NCBI GenBank assembly: GCA_029246385.1
Contig: JAQWNG010000025.1
Span: forward strand, 310,001-374,000
Source of the DNA: Halioglobus sp.
Lineage (GTDB): Bacteria > Pseudomonadota > Gammaproteobacteria > Pseudomonadales > Halieaceae
DNA: 64,000 bases
Direction: 5' to 3'
The position numbers were made by a program, and so were the translations under genes. The first letter of the stretch is position 1. Each line of letters opens with the position of its first letter. Below are positions 44,642 through 54,955 of this stretch, piece after piece. The notes beneath the pieces are model-generated. The model ran no database searches and was not told where the DNA came from. It saw nothing but the letters and a program-made list of their open reading frames with translations.

Positions 44642-45637
44642 ATGTCTTTACGCCTGAAGATTATCCTTGTTGTTTCCTGTCTGTGGACGGCTTTGTCCTG
44701 CGCATCGGACAATTATGATGCCAATCCTTCCGCTCAAGTGGTGATTGATGAGTTGGTTGCGGAGGAGGGCTTTGACCGGGAACAGCTTGTAGCGGTTTTC
44801 GCGCAGGCCGAGCGCAAGGATTCCATCTTGAAAGCCATTGCTCGTCCGGCGGAGAAGACCAAGCCTTGGTATGAGTATCGGGCTATCTTTCTCAACGATA
44901 AGCGCGAAGATCAGGGGGTTGAATTTTTTAATCGATATCGTGTGGAGCTGGGCCGCGCTGAGCGTGAGTTCGGTGTGCCCGCGGAAATTATCGTCGCGAT
45001 TATTGGCGTAGAAACATCCTATGGGCGAGTCGCCGGGAGCTACCGAGTGATCGATGCGCTTTCGACTTTGGCATTTGATTACCCGCCGCGCTCACCGTTT
45101 TTTACCAGCGAGTTAAAAAACGTACTGATTTTGTCGCGGGATCAGGACATTGATCCGATGAGTTTGATGGGGTCATATGCCGGCGCCATGGGCTACGGTC
45201 AGTTTATGCCTAGCAGTTATCGCAACTACGCTATTGATTTTGATAATGACGACATAGTTGACATCTGGAACAATCCTGTCGATGCCATCGGCAGTGTCGC
45301 TAACTATTTTAAGCAGCATGGATGGCGACAGGGTGAGATTACAGTATCTGCTGCCACCGCAGCGAACAGCACCCCGGAGGCGATCTTCGTTAAAAGCCGT
45401 AAGGATTTGAAACCGACGCGCACGGTTGCGGAGTTTGCAGCGGAGGGTGTAGTTGCGAAAACAAAATTGAATCCAGAGGCGCTGGCAACAGCGATGAAGT
45501 TTGAGCAGAAAGACGGCTACGAGTACTGGCTAGGTCTGCACAATTTCTACGTCATCACGCGCTATAACCATAGTGCCATGTATGCTATGTGTGTTTATCA
45601 ACTTAGCCAGGCACTAGCGGCTCGAGTAGCGCGGTGA
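44642..45637 (+). CDS. mltB: Membrane-bound lytic murein transglycosylase B
   Basis: A 331-residue lytic transglycosylase. The catalytic Glu is E124 in IIGVETSYGRVAGSYRV, and MGSYAGAMGYGQFMPSSYRNY is the second signature. The N-terminus is a signal peptide ending in TALSCAS, possibly a lipoprotein anchor at C20, though the lipobox is not ideal. It cleaves glycan strands in the periplasm to form 1,6-anhydro ends. It overlaps rlpA by 4 bp. Confidence 0.94.
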   Translation: MSLRLKIILVVSCLWTALSCASDNYDANPSAQVVIDELVAEEGFDREQLVAVFAQAERKDSILKAIARPAEKTKPWYEYRAIFLNDKREDQGVEFFNRYRVELGRAEREFGVPAEIIVAIIGVETSYGRVAGSYRVIDALSTLAFDYPPRSPFFTSELKNVLILSRDQDIDPMSLMGSYAGAMGYGQFMPSSYRNYAIDFDNDDIVDIWNNPVDAIGSVANYFKQHGWRQGEITVSAATAANSTPEAIFVKSRKDLKPTRTVAEFAAEGVVAKTKLNPEALATAMKFEQKDGYEYWLGLHNFYVITRYNHSAMYAMCVYQLSQALAARVAR

Positions 45638-46467
45638 GTTTTAGCCCGCTCATCGCGGCAGTCGTTGGTCTCCCTTTTCTCCTCATGGCTTGCTCCACAA
45701 CCATGCCACAGTCACAGCCACCAGACAGCGTTGATGTTTCTCCCTCTAACCGCTACCACGTCGGACAAGATTCCGCTCCGATTCGAGCGATCAGTCAGGA
45801 TGAGGTTTCAGATGCGATACCGCAGGCGGATCCTATTCTCACGTTCGGTAATATGAGCCCCTATGTCATCAATGGCGTGACCTATACTGTGCTGGAGGAT
45901 TATCGTGATTACCGTGAGCAGGGGACTGCGTCGTGGTACGGGGCAAAATTTAGTGGGCATAAAACATCCAACGGTGAGTTGTATGACTTATATCAGCCCA
46001 GTGCTGCCCATAAGACGCTGCCTATTCCCAGTTACGCGCGTGTAACAAACCTGGACAATGGCAAAAGCATTGTGGTGCGGGTCAACGATCGTGGCCCCTT
46101 TCACTCTGATCGCATTATAGATCTGTCTTACGCCGCGGCTGTGAAGCTCGGCTATATGGAGCAGGGTACTGCGCAGGTGGAGGTTGAGGTAATAGGGCTC
46201 GTCGGTGTTGAAGATCGTCGTGACCCTGTCTATGGCGATTATCGCTTTCTGCAATTGGGGGCTTTCGGCAGCGAGTCCAGTGCGCAAACCTTGGTGAAGA
46301 CGTTAAAGCCGTTATTGACTGCACGGGTGTTCGTGAGCGCGGTCGAGTCGGACGGCACCGTGCTATATCGAGTGCGTGTTGGCCCAGTGGATGACAAAAA
46401 TCATTTGCTTGCGGTGCAACAGCAGTTACGGGATAACGGGTATGATTCCGGGCAGCCTCTGCCTTAG
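45634..46467 (+). CDS. rlpA: Septal/lateral lytic transglycosylase RlpA lipoprotein
   Basis: A 277-residue outer-membrane lipoprotein. The lipobox is LLMAC with C20 as the anchor. The double-psi beta-barrel has GTASWYGAKFSGHKTSNGE and VVRVNDRGPFHSDRIIDLS, with the catalytic His and Asp. The C-terminal SPOR domain (about 200-277) binds denuded glycan. Start GTG 45634 overlaps the mltB stop by 4 bp (GTGA). RlpA in Pseudomonas cleaves denuded septal peptidoglycan. Confidence 0.94.
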   Translation: MSFSPLIAAVVGLPFLLMACSTTMPQSQPPDSVDVSPSNRYHVGQDSAPIRAISQDEVSDAIPQADPILTFGNMSPYVINGVTYTVLEDYRDYREQGTASWYGAKFSGHKTSNGELYDLYQPSAAHKTLPIPSYARVTNLDNGKSIVVRVNDRGPFHSDRIIDLSYAAAVKLGYMEQGTAQVEVEVIGLVGVEDRRDPVYGDYRFLQLGAFGSESSAQTLVKTLKPLLTARVFVSAVESDGTVLYRVRVGPVDDKNHLLAVQQQLRDNGYDSGQPLP

Positions 46468-46555
46468 CGAGTCTTCAGCGGCATCAAATCTTTCTCTCCT
46501 GCGATCCATGAGTTACCATCCATCTCTATCAAATCTCTCACGGTTTTCTGACATC

Positions 46556-47719
46556 ATGATTCGATTAGTCTTGGTATTGCTGCTGACAGTGTGCTCATTC
46601 GGCGTGGGGGCTGGCAGTCCTGTGCCCGCGCCACCGCAACTAGCGGCCAAGGCGTACCTTTTGATTGATGCTGCCAGCGGCGCGGTGCTGGTCGAGCACA
46701 ACGCGGACGAAATTTTGCCGCCGGCAAGCCTAACTAAGATGATGACCGCCTACGTGCTGGCTGAAGAAATCGAGGCAGGGCGTGTCAGAGAGGCCGATAT
46801 GGTTAGTATCAGTGAAAACGCTTGGTCGCAGAACCCGCTATTCAATGGGTCTTCTCTGATGTGGATACAGCCGGGCATGGATGTATCTATTGCCGATTTA
46901 CAGCGCGGTATCATCATCTCTTCAGGTAACGATGCCACTCTGGCTGTTGCAGAGCATATTGCCGGCAGTGAAGCCGTTTTTGCTGAGATGATGAATATAA
47001 ACGCCAAGAGACTGGGCATGGTCAATACCCAATACGTGAACTCTCATGGCTTACCGGATCCTGCGCACATAACCACGGCGAGAGATCTAGCCATTCTGGC
47101 GAAGGCTATGATTATCGATCACCCCGAGCAGTACAAGATCTACAGGGAGCCCGAGTTCACATATAACGATATTCGCCAGTACAATCGAAATACATTGATG
47201 CTGGTAGATGCCTCTGTGGATGGCCTCAAGACAGGGTACACCAAGGAGGCTGGATACTGCCTAGTTGCGTCTGCAGAGCGCGAGGGTATGCGACTGATTT
47301 CAGTGGTGATGGGTACCACAAGCACAAAAGCACGCAAAAATGATACCGCCGCTTTGCTCAACTATGGGTTCCGTTTTTACGAGACCAAGTCTGTATTTGA
47401 GCCCATGCAGGAGTTGGCGGCACCGCGTGTTTGGAAAGGGCAGCAGGATTATGTTGCGGTAGGTTTGCTGGACGAAGCGATGTTAACTCTGCCGCGCGGC
47501 AAGCACGATAGTCTTGTAACCACAGTGGAAATAGATCCGGAGTTGGTTGCTCCGCTTGTCGTAGGTGAATTGGTAGGTACTGTCATTGTGAGCCTGAATG
47601 ATGAGGCGGTGTTGCAAGAACCCCTAGTCGTGCTGGCGTCGGTTGAGCCAAGTGGTTTCTTTGCCCGTCAATGGGATGCTGTTTTGATGTTTTTCGCTAG
47701 CCTGTTTGGGCGCGAATAA
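46556..47719 (+). CDS. dacA: D-alanyl-D-alanine carboxypeptidase (PBP5/6 family)
   Basis: A 387-residue class C penicillin-binding protein. I start at ATG 46556 (MIRLVLVLLLTVCS), where a signal peptide begins; the open frame reaches back into rlpA, but that part is not signal-like, and ATG 46508 is a second possibility. The active-site Ser is S58 in PASLTKMM, SGN is in SSGNDATLAVAE, and KTG in VDGLKTGYTK. A C-terminal beta domain and an amphipathic end (FFASLFGR) suit membrane attachment. It trims D-Ala from pentapeptides in the periplasm. Confidence 0.93.
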   Translation: MIRLVLVLLLTVCSFGVGAGSPVPAPPQLAAKAYLLIDAASGAVLVEHNADEILPPASLTKMMTAYVLAEEIEAGRVREADMVSISENAWSQNPLFNGSSLMWIQPGMDVSIADLQRGIIISSGNDATLAVAEHIAGSEAVFAEMMNINAKRLGMVNTQYVNSHGLPDPAHITTARDLAILAKAMIIDHPEQYKIYREPEFTYNDIRQYNRNTLMLVDASVDGLKTGYTKEAGYCLVASAEREGMRLISVVMGTTSTKARKNDTAALLNYGFRFYETKSVFEPMQELAAPRVWKGQQDYVAVGLLDEAMLTLPRGKHDSLVTTVEIDPELVAPLVVGELVGTVIVSLNDEAVLQEPLVVLASVEPSGFFARQWDAVLMFFASLFGRE

Positions 47720-47752
47720 CGTATTAATGGAAAGACCCTGGAGCGCGTTGTT

Positions 47753-48022
47753 GTGCAAGAAACTGATATCCCCAAAATAGAGTTTCCCTGCGAATATCCA
47801 ATCAAAGTTCTAGGTGTCAGCAGCGATGTCTTCGAGGGCGCTGTGCTGGAAGTATTTGAGCGCCACGCGCCAGGTTTCAATCAAGAGAACATTACTGGCA
47901 AGGCTAGTAGTAAAGGCACCTTTACATCGCTGACTATTACTATCACCGCAACAGGTCCAGATCAGTTAGAGGCCCTGCATCAGGATTTGCTGGCGACCGG
48001 TCACGTAAAGATGGTGATTTGA
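47753..48022 (+). CDS. ybeD: DUF493 family protein YbeD
   Basis: An 89-residue protein from GTG 47753, with GGAG upstream. The core KIEFPCEYPIKVLGVSSD and SSKGTFTSLTITITATGPDQL match the YbeD/DUF493 family, which has a ferredoxin-like ACT-type fold. Function is not well defined. It lies between dacA and lipB as in E. coli and Pseudomonas. Confidence 0.93.
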   Translation: MQETDIPKIEFPCEYPIKVLGVSSDVFEGAVLEVFERHAPGFNQENITGKASSKGTFTSLTITITATGPDQLEALHQDLLATGHVKMVI

Positions 48023-48025
48023 ACG

Positions 48026-48649
48026 GTGTCTGCGCCAGAGCTGATTCTGCGTGAGCTGGGTCTTGCTGATTATCAGTCAACGCTGACGGCAATGCGCCAA
48101 CTCACGGATTCACGAGTTGTGGATTCACCCGATGAGCTGTGGTTATTGCAACATTCGGCGGTGTTCACACAGGGGCAGGCCGGAAAGGCCCAACATATAT
48201 TGGCACCAGGGGATATTCCCATCATTCGAGCGGATCGTGGCGGGCAGGTGACTTATCATGGCCCGGGACAGTGGGTGCTCTACTTTATGGTAGACCTGCG
48301 TCGCGGCCCACTGAGTGTGCGCGACCTCGTTAATATGATGGAGCGCTGTGTGCTGCAGTTGCTGGAAGACTATATGATCTCCGCTGCTCTAAAGCCCGGT
48401 GCTCCCGGAGTTTATGTGGCCGACGAAAAAATCGCTTCCCTGGGTCTGCGGATTCGTCGAGGCTGCAGCTATCATGGCTTGGCTCTCAATGTGGATATGG
48501 ATTTAGAGCCATTCGGACGCATTAATCCCTGCGGCTATGAGGGTTTGCAGGTGACATCTATGGCTGAACAGTTGCCCGGTGTAGGGCTCAAACTCGACGT
48601 AATTGGTAGGCGCCTGATGAATATCGCGGCGAGCATGCTGAGCATTTAA
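48026..48649 (+). CDS. lipB: Octanoyl-[acyl-carrier-protein]:protein N-octanoyltransferase
   Basis: A 207-residue Lip[21 protein letters not shown] is the substrate-site motif, [19 protein letters not shown] holds the conserved Lys region, and [12 protein letters not shown] carries the catalytic Cys. It transfers octanoyl from ACP to lipoyl domains. GTG 48026 is the start, 4 bp after ybeD. The usual partner lipA does not follow; prfC does. Confidence 0.95.
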   Translation: MSAPELILRELGLADYQSTLTAMRQLTDSRVVDSPDELWLLQHSAVFTQGQAGKAQHILAPGDIPIIRADRGGQVTYHGPGQWVLYFMVDLRRGPLSVRDLVNMMERCVLQLLEDYMISAALKPGAPGVYVADEKIASLGLRIRRGCSYHGLALNVDMDLEPFGRINPCGYEGLQVTSMAEQLPGVGLKLDVIGRRLMNIAASMLSI

Positions 48650-48766
48650 GGCACTGTCACCGCCATTTCCGTAACATGCGCCGCTTTAGGTTATAATCGC
48701 GGCCCCTTGATTTTTGCGTTCGTGTTGTGGCGTTATAAATCTGTATTTACGTGGAGATTCAGGCCA

Positions 48767-50350
48767 GTGTCCGACAGTAAATTAGCCTCTGAGATTGGCG
48801 TTAGAAGAACCTTCGCCATTATCTCTCACCCAGACGCGGGTAAGACTACGATCACAGAGAAACTTTTGCTGCTGGGTAATGCTATCCAAGTGGCTGGAAG
48901 CGTGAAGGGTAAAAAAGGCCCTCATGCCACGTCGGACTGGATGAGCATGGAGCAGGAGCGCGGTATTTCTGTGACCTCTTCGGTGATGCAGTTCCCCTAC
49001 CGCGAGCGCACTATCAATCTGCTGGATACGCCAGGACACGAGGATTTTTCGGAGGATACGTACCGCACGCTTACAGCAGTAGACTCCGCCTTGATGGTGA
49101 TCGATGGAGCCAAGGGCGTGGAGGATCGCACCATCAAGTTGATGCGCGTCTGCCGCCTCCGTGATACGCCTATATTCAGTTTTGTGAACAAGATGGATCG
49201 GGACATCCGTGACCCTATTGATCTACTGGATGAAATTGAAGCCGTCTTGCAAATACAAGGTGCCCCCATCAACTGGCCTATTGGTATGGGTGCGGATTTT
49301 AAGGGCGTTTATAACTTATATACTGACACCATCCACCAGTACACCTCCGGCAAGGGCAGTGTCTTGTCAGATGATCGAACTATTGCGGGGCTGGCCAGCG
49401 ACGGAGCACGTGCGCTGCTCGGTGGTGACTACTTGAGGTTCTGTGAAGAAATTGAACTAGTGCGGGGTGCTAGTCATGTTTTCGATGTTGACGCTTTTCT
49501 CGCGGGTCGCTTAAGCCCTGTATTCTTTGGTACCGCGCTCGGTAATTTCGGGGTGCGGGAAATGCTGGACGATTTTGTGCGGTGGGCGCCTGCGCCGTTA
49601 GATCGCGATACTACCGATCGCACTGTGGCTGCAACTGGGAAGGAATTTAGTGGTTTTGTTTTCAAAATTCAGGCCAATATGGATCCGCGTCATCGCGATC
49701 GTATAGCGTTTATGCGGGTATGCTCTGGTCGCTATCTCAAAGGTATGAAAATGCAGCATGTGCGCATTGGAAAGGAGGTTAAAATCGTAGATGCGGTGAC
49801 TTTTCATGCGGGCGAGCGGGTGCTGGTGGAGGAGGCAGTGTCGGGTGATATTATTGGCCTGCACAACCACGGCACGATACAGATTGGCGATACCTTCACT
49901 GACGGTGAGGCCTTGCAGTTTAGTGGCATCCCGCACTTTGCACCTGAGTTGTTTCGTCGAATTCGCCTGACCGATCCGATGAAATCCAAGCAATTACAGC
50001 GCGGGCTGCAACAGTTATCTGAGGAGGGTTCTACCCAAGTCTTTTCGCCGATTATGTCGGCTGACTTGATCGTGGGTGCAGTAGGGCCGCTGCAGTTCGA
50101 AGTGGTGGCCTATCGTCTCAGGGATGAGTATAAAGTGGAGGCACGCTATGAACCAGTCAATGTTTATACGGCCCGATGGGTGACTTGTGATGATAATCGC
50201 AAGCTGGAAGACTTTCGTAAGAAAGCTGCAGACCACCTCTCTGTGGATGGGGGCGGACATCTCACCTATCTGGCACCTACCCGGGTCAATCTGTCCTTAA
50301 TGGAAGAACGGTGGCCCGAGCTTGCATTCAGGGCCACTCGCGAACATTGA
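48767..50350 (+). CDS. prfC: Peptide chain release factor 3
   Basis: A 527-residue translational GTPase from GTG 48767 ([10 protein letters not shown], with GGAG upstream), matching the E. coli length; a TTG at 48707 would add 20 unlikely residues. GTPase motifs are [11 protein letters not shown] (G1), [16 protein letters not shown] (G3) and SFVNKMDRD (G4). It recycles RF1/RF2 from the ribosome after termination. It stands where lipA is often found. Confidence 0.96.
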   Translation: MSDSKLASEIGVRRTFAIISHPDAGKTTITEKLLLLGNAIQVAGSVKGKKGPHATSDWMSMEQERGISVTSSVMQFPYRERTINLLDTPGHEDFSEDTYRTLTAVDSALMVIDGAKGVEDRTIKLMRVCRLRDTPIFSFVNKMDRDIRDPIDLLDEIEAVLQIQGAPINWPIGMGADFKGVYNLYTDTIHQYTSGKGSVLSDDRTIAGLASDGARALLGGDYLRFCEEIELVRGASHVFDVDAFLAGRLSPVFFGTALGNFGVREMLDDFVRWAPAPLDRDTTDRTVAATGKEFSGFVFKIQANMDPRHRDRIAFMRVCSGRYLKGMKMQHVRIGKEVKIVDAVTFHAGERVLVEEAVSGDIIGLHNHGTIQIGDTFTDGEALQFSGIPHFAPELFRRIRLTDPMKSKQLQRGLQQLSEEGSTQVFSPIMSADLIVGAVGPLQFEVVAYRLRDEYKVEARYEPVNVYTARWVTCDDNRKLEDFRKKAADHLSVDGGGHLTYLAPTRVNLSLMEERWPELAFRATREH

Positions 50351-50358
50351 ATAATCGC

Positions 50359-50844
50359 TCAGGCCAGCAGCTTCTCGATGTCTTTCGCAATAGCCTTGGG
50401 AGTGTCCTTAGGCGCGTAACGTTTTACCACGTTACCAGAGGTGTCTATCAGGAATTTAGTAAAGTTCCATTTGATACCCTCGCTACCTAGCACGCCAGGT
50501 GCTGCGGTCTTGAGATGTTTGAACAAGGGATCGGCATCGGCGCCGTTCACTTCTATTTTGCCGAACATGGGGAAACTGACACCGTAGTTAAGCTGGCAGA
50601 ATTCCATAATCTCGTCGTTGCTACCTGGGTCTTGTTTGCCAAATTGGTTGCAGGGAAAACCGAGAATTTCCAGTCCCCTGTCTTTGTATGTCGCATACAT
50701 CTCTTCGAGTCCTGCAAATTGCGGCGTGAAGCCACATTTGGAGGCCGTATTGACAACGAGTAGAACTTTGCCCTTGTAATCTTCGAGAGACTTGTCCTTG
50801 CCCTGTGACGTTTGACAGCTGAAATCGTAAACGGTATTCATCAT
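50359..50844 (-). CDS. Glutathione peroxidase (Cys type)
   Basis: A 161-residue thiol peroxidase. The peroxidatic residue is Cys37 in [13 protein letters not shown], not selenocysteine. The Gln and Trp of the catalytic set are in [14 protein letters not shown] and [11 protein letters not shown]. It probably reduces lipid or organic peroxides with thioredoxin or glutathione in the cytosol. ATG 50844 or the next codon may be the start. Convergent with prfC. Confidence 0.93.
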   Translation of the reverse strand: MMNTVYDFSCQTSQGKDKSLEDYKGKVLLVVNTASKCGFTPQFAGLEEMYATYKDRGLEILGFPCNQFGKQDPGSNDEIMEFCQLNYGVSFPMFGKIEVNGADADPLFKHLKTAAPGVLGSEGIKWNFTKFLIDTSGNVVKRYAPKDTPKAIAKDIEKLLA

Positions 50845-50868
50845 ATTGGTTCCTTTAGTGTGAAGTCA

Positions 50869-52050
50869 TCAGGCCATTTGCGCTTGATGAAAATGGACCT
50901 GCTCCATTAATAGGCTAAGGCGCTTGCGTTGCATTTTGAGTGAATATTCCAACGTTTTAAGTCGTGTCAGCAGTGCTGCATGCTCCCATTTCTGTTGTAA
51001 GTGCAACTTCCCTTCTTCTAGAGCATCGCTCAACTGTTCTTTTGTGCGTTCGTAGCGTTCCGTTTGCAACGCGGTCCATTCATTGATGGAGTTAGTAAAT
51101 AACTGATACTCACGCTCCAGCAAAACTTGCAGTGAATCACTGGCCTGCGACTCATCCATTTTATTGCGGGCCCGCTGAAAGGCAGTATCTAAAATGACGC
51201 GCTGAATCTTAAAATCGGAGGCCCGATTGAGGTTGCTCGCCAGCCCTAGGTATTGGCACGTGGCGATCATCCACTTAGTCGGGTCCCACTGCCACCAACG
51301 AATGCCGTTGCGATAGTCAGTTTGGAACATATGGTGATAGTTATGATAACCCTCGCCGTAGGTAAGGAAGGCGAGGAAGCCGTTGTCGCGTGCGCTGTTA
51401 GTGTCAGTATAGGGTTGACTCCCCCAATAGTGAGCTAGAGAATTAATCAAAAAGGTTACGTGGTGGTTTACCACGAGACGCAGAAGGCCGACTAGCAACA
51501 GGGTGCCGATTACATCACCATGCCAGAGTCCTAAAATTACTGGCAGACCTAGATTCATGAAGAGCGCAAGTGGGATGTAGTGTTTTTGTTGCCAGATGAC
51601 GACTGGGTCACGAAGTAAGTCCTTGGCATTGCTAAAGTCTGGCGCATCCGCGCTGTACTCGCGCAGCATCCAGCCAATGTGACTAAACCAAAGCCCACGC
51701 CCCGCTGAGTAGGGGTCACGTTCATCATCATCGATATGGCGATGGTGTTTACGGTGGTCTGAGGCCCAAATCAAGATGCTGTTTTGCAGTGCCCCCGCTC
51801 CCCAGAACGCAAAGAACCACTTTAGCGCAGGACTCGCATCGTACGTTTTGTGAGCCCATAATCGATGGTAGCCGCCGGTAATAGATAGGCCGTTTAAGTA
51901 GAGAAAGGCAAGCGCCCACAGCCATTGAAAAGCGTCATAGCCATTATAAAACCCCCACAGGGGAACTAGGATCAGGGCGGCGATAGGAAAGCCCAGAAAA
52001 ATAACGACGTTCACCATATTCAGTGCTGGCTTTGTTGTGTTTTTGATCAT
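50869..52050 (-). CDS. Acyl-CoA/acyl-lipid delta-9 fatty-acid desaturase
   Basis: A 393-residue membrane di-iron desaturase. The three His boxes are HRLWAH (62-67), HRKHH (99-103) and HNYHH (236-240). Hydrophobic pairs flank them. A C-terminal tail of about 100 residues is helical and charged (DALEEGKLHLQQKWEHAALL), likely coiled coil. It introduces a double bond into saturated acyl chains, which helps membrane fluidity in the cold. Length is like the DesB/DesC group of Pseudomonas. It is 24 bp upstream of the glutathione peroxidase on the same strand. Confidence 0.92.
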   Translation of the reverse strand: MIKNTTKPALNMVNVVIFLGFPIAALILVPLWGFYNGYDAFQWLWALAFLYLNGLSITGGYHRLWAHKTYDASPALKWFFAFWGAGALQNSILIWASDHRKHHRHIDDDERDPYSAGRGLWFSHIGWMLREYSADAPDFSNAKDLLRDPVVIWQQKHYIPLALFMNLGLPVILGLWHGDVIGTLLLVGLLRLVVNHHVTFLINSLAHYWGSQPYTDTNSARDNGFLAFLTYGEGYHNYHHMFQTDYRNGIRWWQWDPTKWMIATCQYLGLASNLNRASDFKIQRVILDTAFQRARNKMDESQASDSLQVLLEREYQLFTNSINEWTALQTERYERTKEQLSDALEEGKLHLQQKWEHAALLTRLKTLEYSLKMQRKRLSLLMEQVHFHQAQMA

Positions 52051-52423
52051 GGGAGTTATCGGGTCTCCATCTGGCCTGCTTGTCGTGAGCAGACTGATTT
52101 TTTGGTTGTGAAAGCATTGTGATTTTTGCTAGCAACAAGTCTACAGTATCGCGCGCCTCTGTTCACACCTGCTAAATGTGTATTAATAGACTCGGTATGT
52201 CTGTTGTGGCCGCTTATTTGACATAGTCTTGGTGTCGCGCAATGTGATGACGTTGTCAGTTCCGCGCCACAAAAGGTGCAGCGCCCCTTCGAATTGCTTG
52301 GACTGGGACGCCGTGACGCGCCGAAGTGATGTTGCTGCACAGCCTTTTAGAGCACAAAATTGGCCTTTGGTTCCGCATATAATCTCGATTTATGTCGCCT
52401 TCCGCGCTGCAGTTGCCCCTGTT
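52051..52423. other. 373-bp gap between desaturase and glutamine-synthetase-like gene; no gene seen
   Basis: Two open frames occur here, but neither has a ribosome site or a credible protein pattern. The desaturase start has GGAG 18 bases upstream, so its promoter should lie here. No clear -35/-10 pair or palindrome is evident by eye. Confidence 0.45.
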
Positions 52424-53767
52424 TTAGAGTTTTTCGAGGTAGGACTGATATTCTAGGGGAGTGATGCGCTTGCGAAATTCTTCGACCTCCTGCTGCTTGG
52501 TGAGGGTGTAAATACGCTGTAATTCGCTCCCAAGGCTGTCGCGAATAAACGTGGATGCGCGAAATAGGTTGACTGCATCGGGCATGTAAACGGGCAGTTT
52601 CGCCATCTCCTGAGCGTAGCCATCGCCGCTGGTGGGTTCGCCCGGCGCCCCGTTTTGCTCAATGCCATCAAGCATTGCAGACAGCACTACTGCGAACAAC
52701 AAGTATGGGTTTGCATCTGCCCCGGCGACCCTGTGTTCTAGTCTCCTAGCTGCGTGATTGCCGGCCGGCACACGTATTGCCACTGTGCGATTTTCATAGC
52801 CCCAGCAGGGGTAGGTGGGCGCATGTAAGCCGGGCTGAAAACGCCGGTAGCCGTTAAAGCTGGGCGTAAAAACAGCGACTGAATCTGCCATGTTCGATAA
52901 GCAGCCGGCAATTGCGCTGTGCAGCAGCGGCGAGCCCTTTTCAGTGCCATCATCGAAAATGTTGACCCCGTTCTCATCTAGCACACTGCAATGTACATGC
53001 AATCCATTCCCCGCTTCATTTTCAAAGGGCTTGGGCATAAAGCTGGCGATCAAGCCGTGTTTGGCGGCTATGCCCTTGATCAGCCGTTTCATCATCAGGA
53101 TCTGTTTTGCCCCCAGCACGGGGTTATCAACGTGCTGCATGTTGATCTCATACTGCGATGGGGCCGACTCTTTGGCGACACCGTCGAACGGAATATCTTG
53201 GATTTCGCATGCCAACCGCAGGTCTTCCAGCATTGCCTGATGATGATTGAGTAAATCCAGATCGTAAGTGCTGCCGCCGACGGGTGATCCCCCGAGAGGA
53301 GCCGGACAGGTGTGCAGGGGTAAGGCGTCGTCGAATCGAACTAGGCTGAACTCTAGTTCGGCGGCAACCACGGGCCGCCAGCCTACGCGCTGGTAGCGCG
53401 CGACGACTCTCTTTAGCACATGGCGTGGGTCGCCACTGTAGGGTGAACCATCAGCGTTGAACATGGACAGCATGATCTGGCCGTGCTGGCCGCCTGCGGC
53501 CCAGGGTGTTGGTAAAAGGGACCCCTCTACTGGGCGGCAGATCCCATCTGCATCTCCGCTGGCGAAGACTAACTGCTCTACGTCGCGGCCCCATATATCT
53601 AGACTGAGAGCCGTTTTGGGCAGTTTTAACTCGCCCTCGAAGATTTTTGTCAACTTGTGACGGGGCACCCACTTGCCTCGCATAATCCCGTTACAGTCGG
53701 GAAGCAGCGCTTCGATGGTTGTGATTTCAGGGTGAGCCCGCCGAAACCAATCGGCTTCAAGTGACAT
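52424..53767 (-). CDS. Glutamine synthetase family protein (PuuA/gamma-glutamyl-amine type)
   Basis: A 447-residue GS-fold enzyme. NGIMRGKWVPRHKL near the N-terminus, AELEFSLV, NEAGNGLHVHCSV and NRTVAIRVPAGNHAARRLEHR are the active-site stretches. The N-terminal part differs from GlnA, and C-terminal adenylylation motifs of GlnA are absent. Such proteins usually make gamma-glutamyl-amines, for example gamma-glutamylputrescine, for polyamine use. It lies 143 bp downstream of a LuxR-type gene on the same strand. The substrate is not proven. Confidence 0.88.
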   Translation of the reverse strand: MSLEADWFRRAHPEITTIEALLPDCNGIMRGKWVPRHKLTKIFEGELKLPKTALSLDIWGRDVEQLVFASGDADGICRPVEGSLLPTPWAAGGQHGQIMLSMFNADGSPYSGDPRHVLKRVVARYQRVGWRPVVAAELEFSLVRFDDALPLHTCPAPLGGSPVGGSTYDLDLLNHHQAMLEDLRLACEIQDIPFDGVAKESAPSQYEINMQHVDNPVLGAKQILMMKRLIKGIAAKHGLIASFMPKPFENEAGNGLHVHCSVLDENGVNIFDDGTEKGSPLLHSAIAGCLSNMADSVAVFTPSFNGYRRFQPGLHAPTYPCWGYENRTVAIRVPAGNHAARRLEHRVAGADANPYLLFAVVLSAMLDGIEQNGAPGEPTSGDGYAQEMAKLPVYMPDAVNLFRASTFIRDSLGSELQRIYTLTKQQEVEEFRKRITPLEYQSYLEKL

Positions 53768-53910
53768 GTATTAAAAATCCATATGTTCGGTAAGGCTCCA
53801 CTATCTCGGGTTTGGGCGCTAGACTCAATACCCTACTTTGGGCAGGGGTTCGAGCTGAAGGTTATCGGGAGGCTGATGCAGATTCACATCTGCCCACGGG
53901 CAAGCAATGT

Positions 53911-54756
53911 TTAGCGCGGAGACATATAAATAGTGAGTGGGTCGTTGCCCTCAGCCTGCCCCAAGCAGGACATTGAGTTGAGGAATAACGAGAAAAGGTC
54001 GGTTTGGGAGCTAACATCTAGCTTGCGGTAGATGCTCTTGCGGTGGCGACGGACAGTTTCGACCGCAATTGTTAGCCGCTCTGCGGAAATATCCGTGCCA
54101 TAGCCACGCAGCATAAGCTCCAGTACATCTTTTTCCCGAGGAGACAGCAGCGATTCTCCAAATGTGCGAAAAGCCAAGTCAATCTGGTGATCAATACCCG
54201 GCTGGATTAAGTTGGTTGCTGCAAAGTCGCTGTTTTCAGTGTGACTTTTGATCAGCTCTGATACGGGTTCCGCCAGGAGATACAATGACTCGTAGTCCTT
54301 GTCTGTGAACGGACCGCGCTCGGGCAGGCGCATAATGCTCAGATTGATAACATTCCCAGCCTGCAATTTGGCAAGGTATATCACTTCATCGCAAGTGCCA
54401 GTGTCTGAATAGTAATTAAGATAGTAATCAGAGTCCTGCAGCTTACCCATAGTAATCCGCGACAGACGATAAATCTTGGCGCGGGGCTGGTTCATCGATG
54501 TTTGATAGAACGGATCCTCGCGGTAAGGGCCCTCTAGGTACTCATCAACCTGAGAGGCAACCGCATGTTGCGGTATGCCGTGAAACAGCACTCGGGGAGG
54601 CAGATCCTTGTGATACAGCCAGACTTGGGGGTAATCGACTTTGACCTGCCCGTCGATGGCATGTATCAACGCAGGGAAAAATTGCTCGGTGCCCAGGGCA
54701 GCGATAGCCATGGATAGATCCCGATTCCATTTGCTCACTTGAGCGATGTCTGTCAT
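53911..54756 (-). CDS. LuxR-family transcriptional regulator
   Basis: A 281-residue regulator. The C-terminal HTH is SPREKDVLELMLRGYGTDI, SAERLTIAVETVRRHRKSIY and RKLDVSSQTDLFSLF. The N-terminal 200 residues have no clear autoinducer-binding pattern and look like a GAF-like sensor (VIYLAKLQAGNVINLSIMRL). It lies upstream of the glutamine-synthetase-like gene on the same strand and divergently from an AraC gene. Confidence 0.88.
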   Translation of the reverse strand: MTDIAQVSKWNRDLSMAIAALGTEQFFPALIHAIDGQVKVDYPQVWLYHKDLPPRVLFHGIPQHAVASQVDEYLEGPYREDPFYQTSMNQPRAKIYRLSRITMGKLQDSDYYLNYYSDTGTCDEVIYLAKLQAGNVINLSIMRLPERGPFTDKDYESLYLLAEPVSELIKSHTENSDFAATNLIQPGIDHQIDLAFRTFGESLLSPREKDVLELMLRGYGTDISAERLTIAVETVRRHRKSIYRKLDVSSQTDLFSLFLNSMSCLGQAEGNDPLTIYMSPR

Positions 54757-54955
54757 ACGGCCCTAAGATACGGACATAGCAACATTTTTGCTACCTATCT
54801 GTCAGCGGCTGCACAGTCGTCAAACGCGCGGGTCAACTAATTATCCTGCAAGGGACTTCCGCTCGGTGATGTTGCAGACATCATAGCGCACTGAGTTCAC
54901 CTTTGAGCCCATGTTGCGCTATGCTGTGTGAGTCGGCTAGGAGGCGACCTGTGTT

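Noticed and set aside
46376-46555. N-terminal extension of the dacA open frame overlapping rlpA
   Set aside because: The extension runs in another frame inside rlpA, lacks signal-peptide character, and a standard signal peptide begins at ATG 46556.
48707-48766. Upstream start for prfC
   Set aside because: The 20 extra residues are unlike RF3; GTG 48767 has a ribosome site and gives the family length.
52056-52340. 94-codon frame with a Cys-x2-Cys in the desaturase upstream gap
   Set aside because: No credible ribosome site and low-quality composition; it occupies the expected promoter region.
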